Shown piece after piece: positions 25,301 to 33,209 of a stretch of 64,000 nt of DNA (position 1 is the stretch's first letter; every line of letters begins with the position of its first letter). A model generated the notes under the pieces. The model was not told the DNA's origin. It was given only the letters and a program-made list of their open reading frames with translations, and searched no databases. The stretch comes from Sphaerisporangium rufum (lineage in GTDB: Bacteria; Actinomycetota; Actinomycetes; Streptosporangiales; Streptosporangiaceae): assembly GCF_016863395.1 (NCBI RefSeq), contig NZ_BOOU01000054.1:124001-188000 (forward strand), read 5' to 3'. Both the position numbers and the translations under genes were made by a program.

Positions 25301-25684
25301 ATCCGCGCCATCAAGACTCTTACTGTGAAGGTCAGCGCGGATACTGCGTCTGGCACGAGCGACATCGACCTCGCTGTTGCCTCGCTCGGCATGCTACAGA
25401 AGCAGACCATCGCGGTCCGCTCCACTATCCGCGCAGAGTACAAGGGTCTCACCGGAGGCGGCATCCAGTTCCAGGGCACCGCTGAGCGCGCCGACTTCCA
25501 GGTGGCCTATGGCCACGCCAAGAAAGCGCTCACCGCCGCCACGAAGGTGGTCGGCGACCTCACCCTCACCTTCCGATTTGACCCGGCACTCGACGTCAAC
25601 GACCCGCAGTTCGCACAGATCCATGACGTCATCAAAAAGCTCGGTATAAAGAGCACCAGCATGACTGCAGAGGTGACCAAGTGA
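22394..25684 (+). CDS. DUF499 P-loop ATPase of an anti-phage-type operon
   Basis: An ATPase of about 1096 residues, first gene of a four-gene operon. The N-terminus VCHPRDDVLEGGLADNHFAAQLDKVVRD and LKTLLTKTFGRLSGVKGV match the DUF499 opening. Walker A is SFGGGKTHGLTAVYHL (near residue 97) and Walker B VVIIDEIAKYLRAVA (near 200), followed by ITLAATTNAFG. The C-terminal part is mixed alpha/beta with a TASGTSDIDLAV...TIRAEYKGLTGGGIQFQGTAERADF module typical of the family. DUF499 proteins are encoded beside DUF1156 methylases and helicases in phage-defence loci. Start: ATG 22394; TTG 22376 and GTG 22406 are alternatives and none has a strong ribosome site. It overlaps the next gene by 4 bp. Confidence 0.88.
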   Translation: MGWKLVAHLVPLREVCHPRDDVLEGGLADNHFAAQLDKVVRDAEHYPVYGDAEAFFAQTYPTSGLKTLLTKTFGRLSGVKGVAGENGVLRPTTSFGGGKTHGLTAVYHLAKGARPSNITEFLDLSLLPEGPVQVAALVGDALDPTAGIETNGHRTYTMWGEMAAQIGDDAFAAMEANDTQRTAPGTATIRAAFRGKPTVVIIDEIAKYLRAVASSGSEDIRRMAGAIPVFLGNLFEVASDPTNKVSVIITLAATTNAFGAETTEISELTGEEKEKTDAANTASVKAAREIGDVLTRAVQPSAVIKPADDNEIGEILKKRIFVSVDEEAAKAAGDAYRDLYEKLARAEQLAGGAEHPVSYGDLVTKSYPFHPELVRVLDKRLGNITEFQRARGALKLLAEVVANIYATNDNTAIINVGDIDYSNEPVLNHLTDGLGRAEYASVAKGDFASKASHAAVVDTDVFPGKPAYATRVARTVFTHSLEMVSTAGAGRNDWVVGTLRPGEDATIFEKALTESEKVFWHLSYDGARWRFNIEPNVNAIIETEKRNVANTAVAAEVDSLIQKAFANDGGVTAIHFPSGPAEIADKDALRVVVLDHDVVTVDPAHADQPPAQIIEMLDKVGSVGTPRKYRNSLVFALADAEQVHLLKDRARALIASNNLAADTHRLGQFSEEVRKKVEAYDKEARLQARIAVTRCFKHIYYPADERATGYLRHRELPAQSQGDPKNATSAVITLLTDEDKIRTSPFTASFLRNRTWANKEATSTAAIADYFWSDHKASIVRNTSLLRDAIVNGVNHDHWVYYDSASGKAYTANNQAGMSIAFSADAEVMTMAEAQKRGLLVRKPTQTDLRSVLTSDQLTGADVRTRLEAVCGGEPSKTDVLDLLATAVQSSEYSWFVVTDTAPAAGVRALSPSAIKDKGLDTLHILSREAADEIGVEVPTRIATSKTFTANGPGGAAMQTLLDAVSDYAIRAIKTLTVKVSADTASGTSDIDLAVASLGMLQKQTIAVRSTIRAEYKGLTGGGIQFQGTAERADFQVAYGHAKKALTAATKVVGDLTLTFRFDPALDVNDPQFAQIHDVIKKLGIKSTSMTAEVTK

Positions 25685-26160
25685 CCGCCTCCCAGCGCGT
25701 GGCGACTGTCCCGAGCCGACGGCTCGCTGCCGTCACGGGCGTCCGTGATTTCCGTCTCATCGTGCACCCCGACCGTGGCGAGACCTACGGCCTGACTATC
25801 GAGGAGACCTACGGGGAGGCCGGCTCCGTCCTTGCCACGGCCGTCGTCACCCTCACCCCGCAGCAGACGAGCCGCGTCATCGATGCCCTCTTTGCAGCTA
25901 TGAGGCGATCGGGCCACCAACCCAGCGTGCTGACCTTCACCCGCAAAGCACCCATTCGGCTAGCCGAACCCGACGGCGTGCGCCTGGCCCTGATCCTGAT
26001 GGCCACCCAGCCCATTGCCAAGCACGAGCGCGTCCGTGCACTCGTCACTGGCATCAACGCCATGAGCATCGAGGAGACCTACTACTGGTACTCCAAGTGC
26101 ATTGGCATCGACGCCAATCGCGCCCGCAAGGCCCTCCGCACCCTCCTCTCCGACGCCTGA
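25681..26160 (+). CDS. Small protein of the DUF499/DUF1156 operon (DUF3780/DUF7680-like position)
   Basis: A 159-residue protein between the DUF499 ATPase and the DUF1156 methylase. It overlaps the former by 4 bp and ends 11 bp before the latter. Visible features: FRLIVHPDRGETYGLTIEETYGEAGSVLATAVVTLTPQQTSRVIDALFAAMRRSG (beta strands then a helix) and a C-terminal EETYYWYSKCIGIDANRARKALRTLLSDA helix. Related loci carry a small DUF3780 or DUF7680 protein in this slot. I recognise the position and the terminal helix better than the family, so the name is tentative. It may be a small structural subunit. Confidence 0.65.
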   Translation: MTASQRVATVPSRRLAAVTGVRDFRLIVHPDRGETYGLTIEETYGEAGSVLATAVVTLTPQQTSRVIDALFAAMRRSGHQPSVLTFTRKAPIRLAEPDGVRLALILMATQPIAKHERVRALVTGINAMSIEETYYWYSKCIGIDANRARKALRTLLSDA

Positions 26161-26171
26161 AAGAGCTATCT

Positions 26172-29084
26172 TTGAGCAGCACTAAGCCACGCGTCCTCAT
26201 AGAGGACTGGCTCCCTGTCGCTGAACTCGGCATCGAGTCCCGCCGCGAGCGCGGCGCCGCCTCCGCCCTTCCACCGCTTTCCTTCCTTCACATCTGGTGG
26301 GCCCGCCGCCCCCTCGTCGCCTCCGCCGCCGTCGCCCTCGCTGGCGTCCTACCAGCCTGGTCCGACGAGCTCGCCGAGACGTTCCCAGACGCTGCTGAAC
26401 TCCAGAACGAGGCTGCCTACCGCCGCTGGCTGCTTCACCTTGTCGGTATCTGGGGCGACCCGGTGTACGGGCGGAAGGTCATCGACGCTGCCAACGCCGC
26501 CGGCGTGAAGCTCGAGGGTAACGGCTACGGCTACAAGCAGGCCTTTCGCAACCCGATCCCGCGCAAGGACATCGACCTGCTCCATGCGGTGCTCATCCAT
26601 ACCTGGGGCAAACTCCCGATGCTGGCCGACCCGACGGCCGGTGGCGGCAGCATTCCTTGGGCGGCGTCCCGCCTTGGGCTCCCGGTGGTCGCCAACGACC
26701 TCAACGGCGTCGCCGCTAGCGTGCTTAAGGCTGGGGTCGAGATTCCCGCGACCAAGGGGCTCGACCTGGTTCCAGAACTGGAAAAGTGGGGGCAGGTCCT
26801 TGTCAAGCGCGTCGAGAGCCGACTCAAGGAGTACTTCCCACTCCAGGGTGGCGAGAGCGTTATCGCCTACATCTGGGCCAACGCCATCCCTTGCCCCCGT
26901 ACGGGCCGTTCCGTGCCACTCCTGCCCGATAAGTGGCTCCGCAAGACCACAGGCAAGGAAGCCGCCGTTCGGATGCTTACCGAGTACGACGGCGTAGCGC
27001 TCCCCGAACCGATCTTCGAGGTCGTCCTTGGCAGGGACGTCGACAAGACCGACGCTTCCACTGGCACTACCGCCCGTGGCAAGGCTATTTCGCCATACGA
27101 CAACCTCGTCATCGACGGCGACTGTATTAAGAAGGCCGCACAGGTTGGCCAGATGAAGCAGGTCCTTTACGCCGTCGCCATCCGCAAGCCGTCCGGCGAA
27201 CGCACCTTCCGTGCCCCCAACCAGATAGACCTCGACGCCATCGCCGCCGCCGAAGCCAAGTACGCCGAGGTTAAGGACCTCTGGATCGCCACCGGCATCC
27301 TGCCGAGCGAAGCGATCCCTGACTTGATCCCCAAGCACGAGATCCGGCCCTACGGCTTCACCTACTGGACCGACATGTTCACTCGGCGGCAGGCACTCGT
27401 CCAGGGGGTCTTCGTCGAGGAGTTTGCCAGCCTCGAAGCCGAGGTCCGCGAGGCACTCGGTGAGGATGCCACCGACGTCTTGTTCCAGTTGGCTTTGATG
27501 CAGGGCAAGGCTCTGAACTGGAACTCGCGCATGTCGTCTTGGGACGTCTCACGTCAGAAGATGCGCAGCGTCTTCGACCGCCATGATTTCTCATTCAAGT
27601 GGACCTTCGCCGAGTTCGAGGGTGCTCGGGCGCTTTTCTCGTGGTGTCTCAACCAGCTCACCGACGCTTATGGTGGAATCGCACGCCTGCTCGATGAGAC
27701 CGGTGTCTCGCTCGCGGACGTCAATAATCGATTGCCGCGACAGGTGACCATCCTTCAGGGAAGTGGTGCAAGTCTAGCCCTTCCCGACGGTGTCGTAACC
27801 CATGTGTGCATGGACCCGCCGTACTACGACAACGTGATGTACGCGGAACTGGCCGACTACTTCTACGTATGGGAAAGGCGTACTCTCGGCCGGCTGGTTC
27901 CCGACTATTTCCACGACGACCTTACCGATAAGGACAACGAGGCCGTCGCTAACATCGCCCGTTTTCTGACGATGGGCAAGCGTCGCCAAGAGCTCGCTGA
28001 CCTCGACTACGAGACGAAGATGACCAGTATCTTCGCCGAGTGCCGCAGAGTCCTCGCCAGTGACGGTGTGCTCTCGGTGATGTTCACGCACAAGAAGGCA
28101 AACGCGTGGGACACCCTTGGCATGGGCCTTCTACAGGCAGGATTCACAATCGAGACCTCGTGGCCGGTCAACACCGAGACTGCGGTTGGGCTCAACATCA
28201 GAGCTCTCAACTCAGCCCAGTCGACGATCATGCTGGTGTGCCGCAAGCGGGAAGATCGAGAGGGTGTCGCGAAGGTCTATCTGGATGACATCGAGCAGGA
28301 CGTTCGCCGCGCGGCCCGCGACGCCGCGATGCGTTTCCAACACGACGGAATTGAGGGCGTTGACCTGCTGCTCTCGACGTACGGCCCCACCCTGTCAGTG
28401 ATCTCGCAGAGCTGGCCGGTCTACTCCTCGACCCCCGACGAGGATGGTCGCGACGAGCTGCTGCGCCCTGAGGAAGCCCTCGCCCTGGCACGCGAAGAGA
28501 TCGTGGAACTACGCCGCTCACGACTGGTCGGGAAAGCGGCGAAGGTCGACACCCTCACCGATTTCGTGCTGCTGGCCTGGGACACCTTCGCTGCCCGCGA
28601 GTTCCCCTTCGACACTGCCCGCCTCTTGGCGCTCGCCGTCGGTGGGCTCGACGTTGACGATCTCGAGCGGGCCAAGGTGGTCTCCAAGTCCTCAGGCAAG
28701 GTCATCCTGCTCACCCCGAGTGAGCGGGTGCGGCGCGGTAGCGACTCCCACGCCCCCGGCGTACGCCCCGAGGCTGCCTCGTTCGACTACATCATCGACG
28801 CGGTCGACACGGCCCTGTACATCGCTGAGCACGATGGCATGCCGGCGGCGAAGCGATTCCTCGACAAGCACGGCTACACCAACGACGCTGGCTTCATCTC
28901 GACCCTGCGAGGTCTAGTCAACGCGATGCCGCGCGCCAAGGCTAAGGGAGAGTGGGTCGTCCCCGAGGCAGGGAACCTCGACACCCTGTGCACACTCTAC
29001 TTCCCCGACGTGCCCCTGCCGGAGGCCACCGACGTAGCCACGCTGGTCGAGGACAAGCCTGAGGCGCTCTTCGAGATGGAGTGA
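26172..29084 (+). CDS. DUF1156-domain DNA methyltransferase
   Basis: A 970-residue DNA methylase with the DUF1156 N-terminus (PRVLIEDWLPVAELGIESRRERGAASALPPLSFLHIWWARRPLVAS). SAM-binding motif I is LADPTAGGGSIPWAASRLGLPVVANDLN (about 152-179). The catalytic motif is MDPPYYDNVMYAEL (DPPY at 548-551), typical of N6-adenine or N4-cytosine amino-methylases. Late signature FTHKKANAWDTLGMGLLQAGF follows. It probably marks host DNA for a defence system that attacks unmodified phage DNA. TTG 26172 was chosen because MSSTKPRVLIEDWLPV is the family start; the longer frame overlaps the previous gene. Its stop overlaps the helicase start (GTGA). Confidence 0.88.
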   Translation: MSSTKPRVLIEDWLPVAELGIESRRERGAASALPPLSFLHIWWARRPLVASAAVALAGVLPAWSDELAETFPDAAELQNEAAYRRWLLHLVGIWGDPVYGRKVIDAANAAGVKLEGNGYGYKQAFRNPIPRKDIDLLHAVLIHTWGKLPMLADPTAGGGSIPWAASRLGLPVVANDLNGVAASVLKAGVEIPATKGLDLVPELEKWGQVLVKRVESRLKEYFPLQGGESVIAYIWANAIPCPRTGRSVPLLPDKWLRKTTGKEAAVRMLTEYDGVALPEPIFEVVLGRDVDKTDASTGTTARGKAISPYDNLVIDGDCIKKAAQVGQMKQVLYAVAIRKPSGERTFRAPNQIDLDAIAAAEAKYAEVKDLWIATGILPSEAIPDLIPKHEIRPYGFTYWTDMFTRRQALVQGVFVEEFASLEAEVREALGEDATDVLFQLALMQGKALNWNSRMSSWDVSRQKMRSVFDRHDFSFKWTFAEFEGARALFSWCLNQLTDAYGGIARLLDETGVSLADVNNRLPRQVTILQGSGASLALPDGVVTHVCMDPPYYDNVMYAELADYFYVWERRTLGRLVPDYFHDDLTDKDNEAVANIARFLTMGKRRQELADLDYETKMTSIFAECRRVLASDGVLSVMFTHKKANAWDTLGMGLLQAGFTIETSWPVNTETAVGLNIRALNSAQSTIMLVCRKREDREGVAKVYLDDIEQDVRRAARDAAMRFQHDGIEGVDLLLSTYGPTLSVISQSWPVYSSTPDEDGRDELLRPEEALALAREEIVELRRSRLVGKAAKVDTLTDFVLLAWDTFAAREFPFDTARLLALAVGGLDVDDLERAKVVSKSSGKVILLTPSERVRRGSDSHAPGVRPEAASFDYIIDAVDTALYIAEHDGMPAAKRFLDKHGYTNDAGFISTLRGLVNAMPRAKAKGEWVVPEAGNLDTLCTLYFPDVPLPEATDVATLVEDKPEALFEME

Positions 29085-32000
29085 GGTTGGCCGAGCACGA
29101 CGACGCCCTGTTTCCCGATGCTGCAACGCCAGCAGCACCGGTGCAGAATGGTCTCTTCGACCACGACTATGCTACGGCCGAGGACTCATTCCTGAGTGTG
29201 ACGCTGAAAGCGATGTACTCGCCCAACGATGCACCGTTTGAGACGTTCTACGAGCCGTTGCTTTCCAGGTCCGTCGCCTACGACCGTGCGGTCGGCTACT
29301 GGTCCGGTGCAGAACTGCAGTTTGCCGCGCAGGGCACGGCGTACTTCATCGCCCGTGGCGGCGTGATGAGGCTCATCGTCGGCGCCCAGCTCAGTAAGAA
29401 GGACGTGGACGCGGTGCTCTCCGGCATCCCGCTCGACGATGTGATCGCCGAGCGTCTACTGGCTGATCCTGGCCTGGAGGGCACCAAGATCGTGCAGAGC
29501 GAGCATCTCAGCGTGCTGGCCTGGATGGTCGCCCACAACCAGCTTCACATCCGAGTCGGCATCCCGGTCGACAAGCATGGCCACCTGCTTACCCATAAGG
29601 AGTCGGGCCGCTACTTCCATACCAAGTACGGCATCTTCACAGACCGTTACGGCCACAAGGTCGCATTTAGCGGCTCCAACAATGCCTCGGTCACAGCATG
29701 GGTGAAGAACCACGAGACCTTCGACGCCTACCGCTCCTGGCGTGCCGAGTCATGGGAGGACTACGGAAAGCCCAAGGAGCAAGCCTTTGATCAGCACTGG
29801 CGCGGCCACCCCGACAAAGGTTGGGCTGTCATCGATCTGCCCATCGCCGTCCGAGAACACCTGATAGAGCACGCTCCTGACGCTCCGCCGTTTCCCACCA
29901 ACACTCTCGTGCCGCAGCCCAGGCCCGAGGGGGCCGATCACAAGACACCGCCTGTCGAGGTGGACGTCGATATCCAGACGGCCTGGGACGAGCTGGTCGT
30001 TCTCCGAGATGCGCCGAAGGCGTCCGCATGGACTGGCGTGGGTACGGCCTGGGCTCAGCCGCTACCGCATCAGGCCGAGTTGATCCATCGGGTGGTATCG
30101 ACGTACCCGCGGGGCTATCTCTTCGCCGACGAGGTCGGTCTTGGCAAAACCGTCGAGGCAGGCATGGTGCTACGTGAGCTCTTCACTTCCGGCAGGGCAA
30201 GGAAAGCCTTGCTCCTAGTGCCGGCCTCGGTAATGAAACAGTGGCAGGAAGAGCTCCACGAGAAGATGAATCTCGACGTCGCCCGCTACGACAAGGGCAA
30301 TTTCGTCGACCGGTTCGACCAGCCCCTCGAGACTGGCGTGAATTCCAACCCGTGGTCGGCCTTTCCGATTGTGCTTGCCTCCTCCCATCTCGCTCGCCGC
30401 CGCGCTCGCCGTACCGAGATCCTCGACGCCGGACCGTGGGATGTCGTTCTCGTCGATGAGGCCCACCACGCCCGCCGCCGCGGCTCCAAGGCGACCGACA
30501 CACCGAACTCCCTACTCGCGCTGCTCCAGGAGATGAAAAAGCGCGACCTATGGCGTGCGCTCTACCTTGCTTCGGCGACCCCGATGCAGATGCACCCCCA
30601 CGAGGCCTGGGATCTCATCGAGCTCCTCGGACTGCCGGGTAAATGGGGCGAGCAGGCGTTCTTCTTCACTCAGTACTTCACCTACCTCGGCGACCCGCCC
30701 GAGAGGCGCGGCTGGAAACTCATCTGCGACATGCTGGAAGATTACTTCTCCGACCCGCTCGCCGATCGCGACTACGAACTGGAGCAGAAGGTCAACGATG
30801 CACTCGGGTGGGCCGACGCGTTCACGGTGATCGGGATGGCCGGCAACCCACCCTCGCCTGACCTCAGGGCACAGTTCCCCAATGCCACCTCGGAGTGGAT
30901 GGATAAGTGGGCTCGCCGCCACACCCCGATGCGCGATCGAGTTTTCCGCAACACCCGCAAGACCATGCGGGCCTACCAGGAGGCCGGCATCATCCCGGCC
31001 TCGGTCGTCATCCCGTATCGACACGTCACTGACGAGTTCATCCCGCTAGCGCCGAACGAGCGGAGGCTGTACGACCGTATCGAGGAGTACATCCGCCGCC
31101 ACTACAACGCCTATAAGTCCGACAACGCCACCAGGGCCCTCGGTTTCATCATGACGGTCTACCGGCGCCGGCTGACTTCCTCCTTCGAAGCGATCAAGCA
31201 GTCCCTCCAGCGCCGCTTGGACGTACTCGAGCAGGGCAAGAGCGCGGCCGCCCTCCTTACCGACGACGATGGTGCTGACCTGGAGGGTTCTCTCTTCGAC
31301 CCCGAGGCCTTCGACGTCCGCGCCGACCGTCTTAAGGGGGAGATCAGCGAGCTCCGTTCCTTCCTCAACGACCTCGGCGACATCACCGGTGAGGACACGA
31401 AGGCCAAGCAGCTCGTCGAGGATCTGGCCGAGTCGTTCAAGACGTATGACTCCGCGGTGGTCTTCACTCAGTACGCCGACACCATGGACTACGTCCGCGA
31501 GCGCCTCTTGGCCGCTGGCTACAACAAGCTTGGCTGCTACTCCGGTCGCGGCGGCGAGATTTACGATCCGGTCGCAGGGGATTGGAAACCGGTCACGAAG
31601 GCCGAGATCAAGAACCGGTTCCGCAACGGCAGTATCGAGGTCCTCATCGGTACCGACTCGATGAGCGAGGGCCTCAACCTGCAGACGTCGGGGCGCCTCA
31701 TCAACTACGACATGCCCTGGAATCTGATGCGCGTCGAGCAGCGCATCGGTCGCATCGACCGTATCGGCGCTTCCTACAAGGACCTCCAAATCAGCAACTA
31801 CTTCTACCAAGACACTGTCGAGGAGCAGGTCTACAAGGGCATCAAGGAGGACTACGACGACTTCACCAACATAGTCGGGGGCGCAGCACCTGTCCTAGGC
31901 ACTGTCGAGAAGGTCATCGAAGACCTCGTCCTTGCTGCAGACCTCAGCGACGAAGTCATCGCCAGCGAGATCGCCAGCATCCGAACCCAAATCGAGGACA

Positions 32001-32392
32001 TCAACAACCAACCCGTGAGCACCGACGACCTCGGCGCCCCCGATGACGGCATAACCATCAAGACTCCTCCGAACCTGGTAGGAGACATTACTCCGCCAGT
32101 TCTTGCCATCAAGCTTACAAACAACCTTCTCTCAGGCCGCTGGCTGACCCCAGACGACGGACGCCCCGGTATCTACAACCTCTTCCTTACGCGTGACGAT
32201 GCCCGTGTTTCCTTCAGACCTTCCGACGGCGCGATATCTAGCGAGCACTATTTGCGTCAGCCACCCACGGCCCCGGTCCCCGTGACATTCGACCGCGACA
32301 TCTGGGACACTAGCAGCGACAGCGACCTCGTTTTCCTGACCTATGGGTCACCCGAGTTGGCCTCCCTCCTCCCCCGCGAACCCGGTGAGTGA
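29081..32392 (+). CDS. PLD-domain/SNF2-family anti-phage-type helicase
   Basis: An 1103-residue fusion. An N-terminal phospholipase-D-like domain carries the half motif HTKYGIF (His180, Lys182) and GSNNAS (about 198). A superfamily-2 helicase follows: Q-like region LPHQAELIHRV, Walker A DEVGLGKTVEAGM (353-357), DEAH box VLVDEAHHARRRG (459-462), motif III SATPMQMHPHEAW, and C-terminal motifs TDSMSEGLNLQTSGRLINYD and QRIGRIDRIG. This resembles the SNF2-type helicase DrmD of class 1 DISARM and PLD-helicases of DUF1156 loci, here without DrmA, DrmB or DrmC. GTG 29081 overlaps the methylase stop; four genes are tightly coupled. The single HKD half suggests dimerisation or a modified nuclease. Confidence 0.9.
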   Translation: MRLAEHDDALFPDAATPAAPVQNGLFDHDYATAEDSFLSVTLKAMYSPNDAPFETFYEPLLSRSVAYDRAVGYWSGAELQFAAQGTAYFIARGGVMRLIVGAQLSKKDVDAVLSGIPLDDVIAERLLADPGLEGTKIVQSEHLSVLAWMVAHNQLHIRVGIPVDKHGHLLTHKESGRYFHTKYGIFTDRYGHKVAFSGSNNASVTAWVKNHETFDAYRSWRAESWEDYGKPKEQAFDQHWRGHPDKGWAVIDLPIAVREHLIEHAPDAPPFPTNTLVPQPRPEGADHKTPPVEVDVDIQTAWDELVVLRDAPKASAWTGVGTAWAQPLPHQAELIHRVVSTYPRGYLFADEVGLGKTVEAGMVLRELFTSGRARKALLLVPASVMKQWQEELHEKMNLDVARYDKGNFVDRFDQPLETGVNSNPWSAFPIVLASSHLARRRARRTEILDAGPWDVVLVDEAHHARRRGSKATDTPNSLLALLQEMKKRDLWRALYLASATPMQMHPHEAWDLIELLGLPGKWGEQAFFFTQYFTYLGDPPERRGWKLICDMLEDYFSDPLADRDYELEQKVNDALGWADAFTVIGMAGNPPSPDLRAQFPNATSEWMDKWARRHTPMRDRVFRNTRKTMRAYQEAGIIPASVVIPYRHVTDEFIPLAPNERRLYDRIEEYIRRHYNAYKSDNATRALGFIMTVYRRRLTSSFEAIKQSLQRRLDVLEQGKSAAALLTDDDGADLEGSLFDPEAFDVRADRLKGEISELRSFLNDLGDITGEDTKAKQLVEDLAESFKTYDSAVVFTQYADTMDYVRERLLAAGYNKLGCYSGRGGEIYDPVAGDWKPVTKAEIKNRFRNGSIEVLIGTDSMSEGLNLQTSGRLINYDMPWNLMRVEQRIGRIDRIGASYKDLQISNYFYQDTVEEQVYKGIKEDYDDFTNIVGGAAPVLGTVEKVIEDLVLAADLSDEVIASEIASIRTQIEDINNQPVSTDDLGAPDDGITIKTPPNLVGDITPPVLAIKLTNNLLSGRWLTPDDGRPGIYNLFLTRDDARVSFRPSDGAISSEHYLRQPPTAPVPVTFDRDIWDTSSDSDLVFLTYGSPELASLLPREPGE

Positions 32393-33209
32393 CAGATGAC
32401 GGCATGGACCACTTCAGCCGGATAGCAGCGCTCTCCGGTCTCCAACCTCAAGCTCGATCGCATACGGAAGACCCCCGCTGATTCCTAACCTATGTCGGGC
32501 TCGATTCCAGTCATCCACGTTGAAGAGGAACCCGACCCGGGGTGGAGCCGGGACGGCCCATGCTCTCTCTTGAGCGCTGGAGAGCCCCCAGATCTTCGAG
32601 GGGGTTCGCCATTGGATGATGCGCTGCTCCCCGCTCGACCATGGGGGATATACGAGGGGCGATCTTGCCTGGCACGGACTGTCCGCGATCAGTCCCCAGC
32701 TCAAATTATGCTTGGAGCCAGAGAAGAGCTCGCTCTCCTAATGTGGGTGTTACTGGTTACGTTGCCCAGTTGTGCTTATGGGTTATCAAGGCCACGGCGC
32801 TCCGCGGCGCCGCGCGAACCGTCGCCCGCTCTGCCGGCCAGGCATACGGCATCGACGCCGGTCCCTGCCAACGGCGGAACGCGGGCCGCCCGGCTTACAC
32901 AGCTCCCGCCCGAACAACCAGTACCCGTCGTCAAAGAACACGCCACCGCACAGATACAACACCATGATCGCCAACCCGGTTGGCCAGCCATCACACTTGG
33001 TCGGAGCCGATCGAAGGGCCCCGACTTCGTACCTCAGCCCCGGCCCGCCAAGTTCCATAGCTGAACAGCCTGAGTTACTGGTCCAGCCAGCCGGCAATCA
33101 GACATACCGATGACAATTCTCCGGTGCCGGGGGCCGACTTACGAACTTCTATGATCGATGGGAAGATTCGAGCTTGCGTTCCAAACCGCACCAGATTCGG
33201 CATGCAAGC
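32393..33209. other. Gene-free stretch, 817 bp
   Basis: No open frame with a recognisable product separates the converging helicase and NACHT genes. A minus-strand frame near 32790-33097 contains one hydrophobic patch (LAIMVLYLCGGVFF) but is compositionally unlike a gene. No strong terminator hairpin was seen. Confidence 0.5.
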
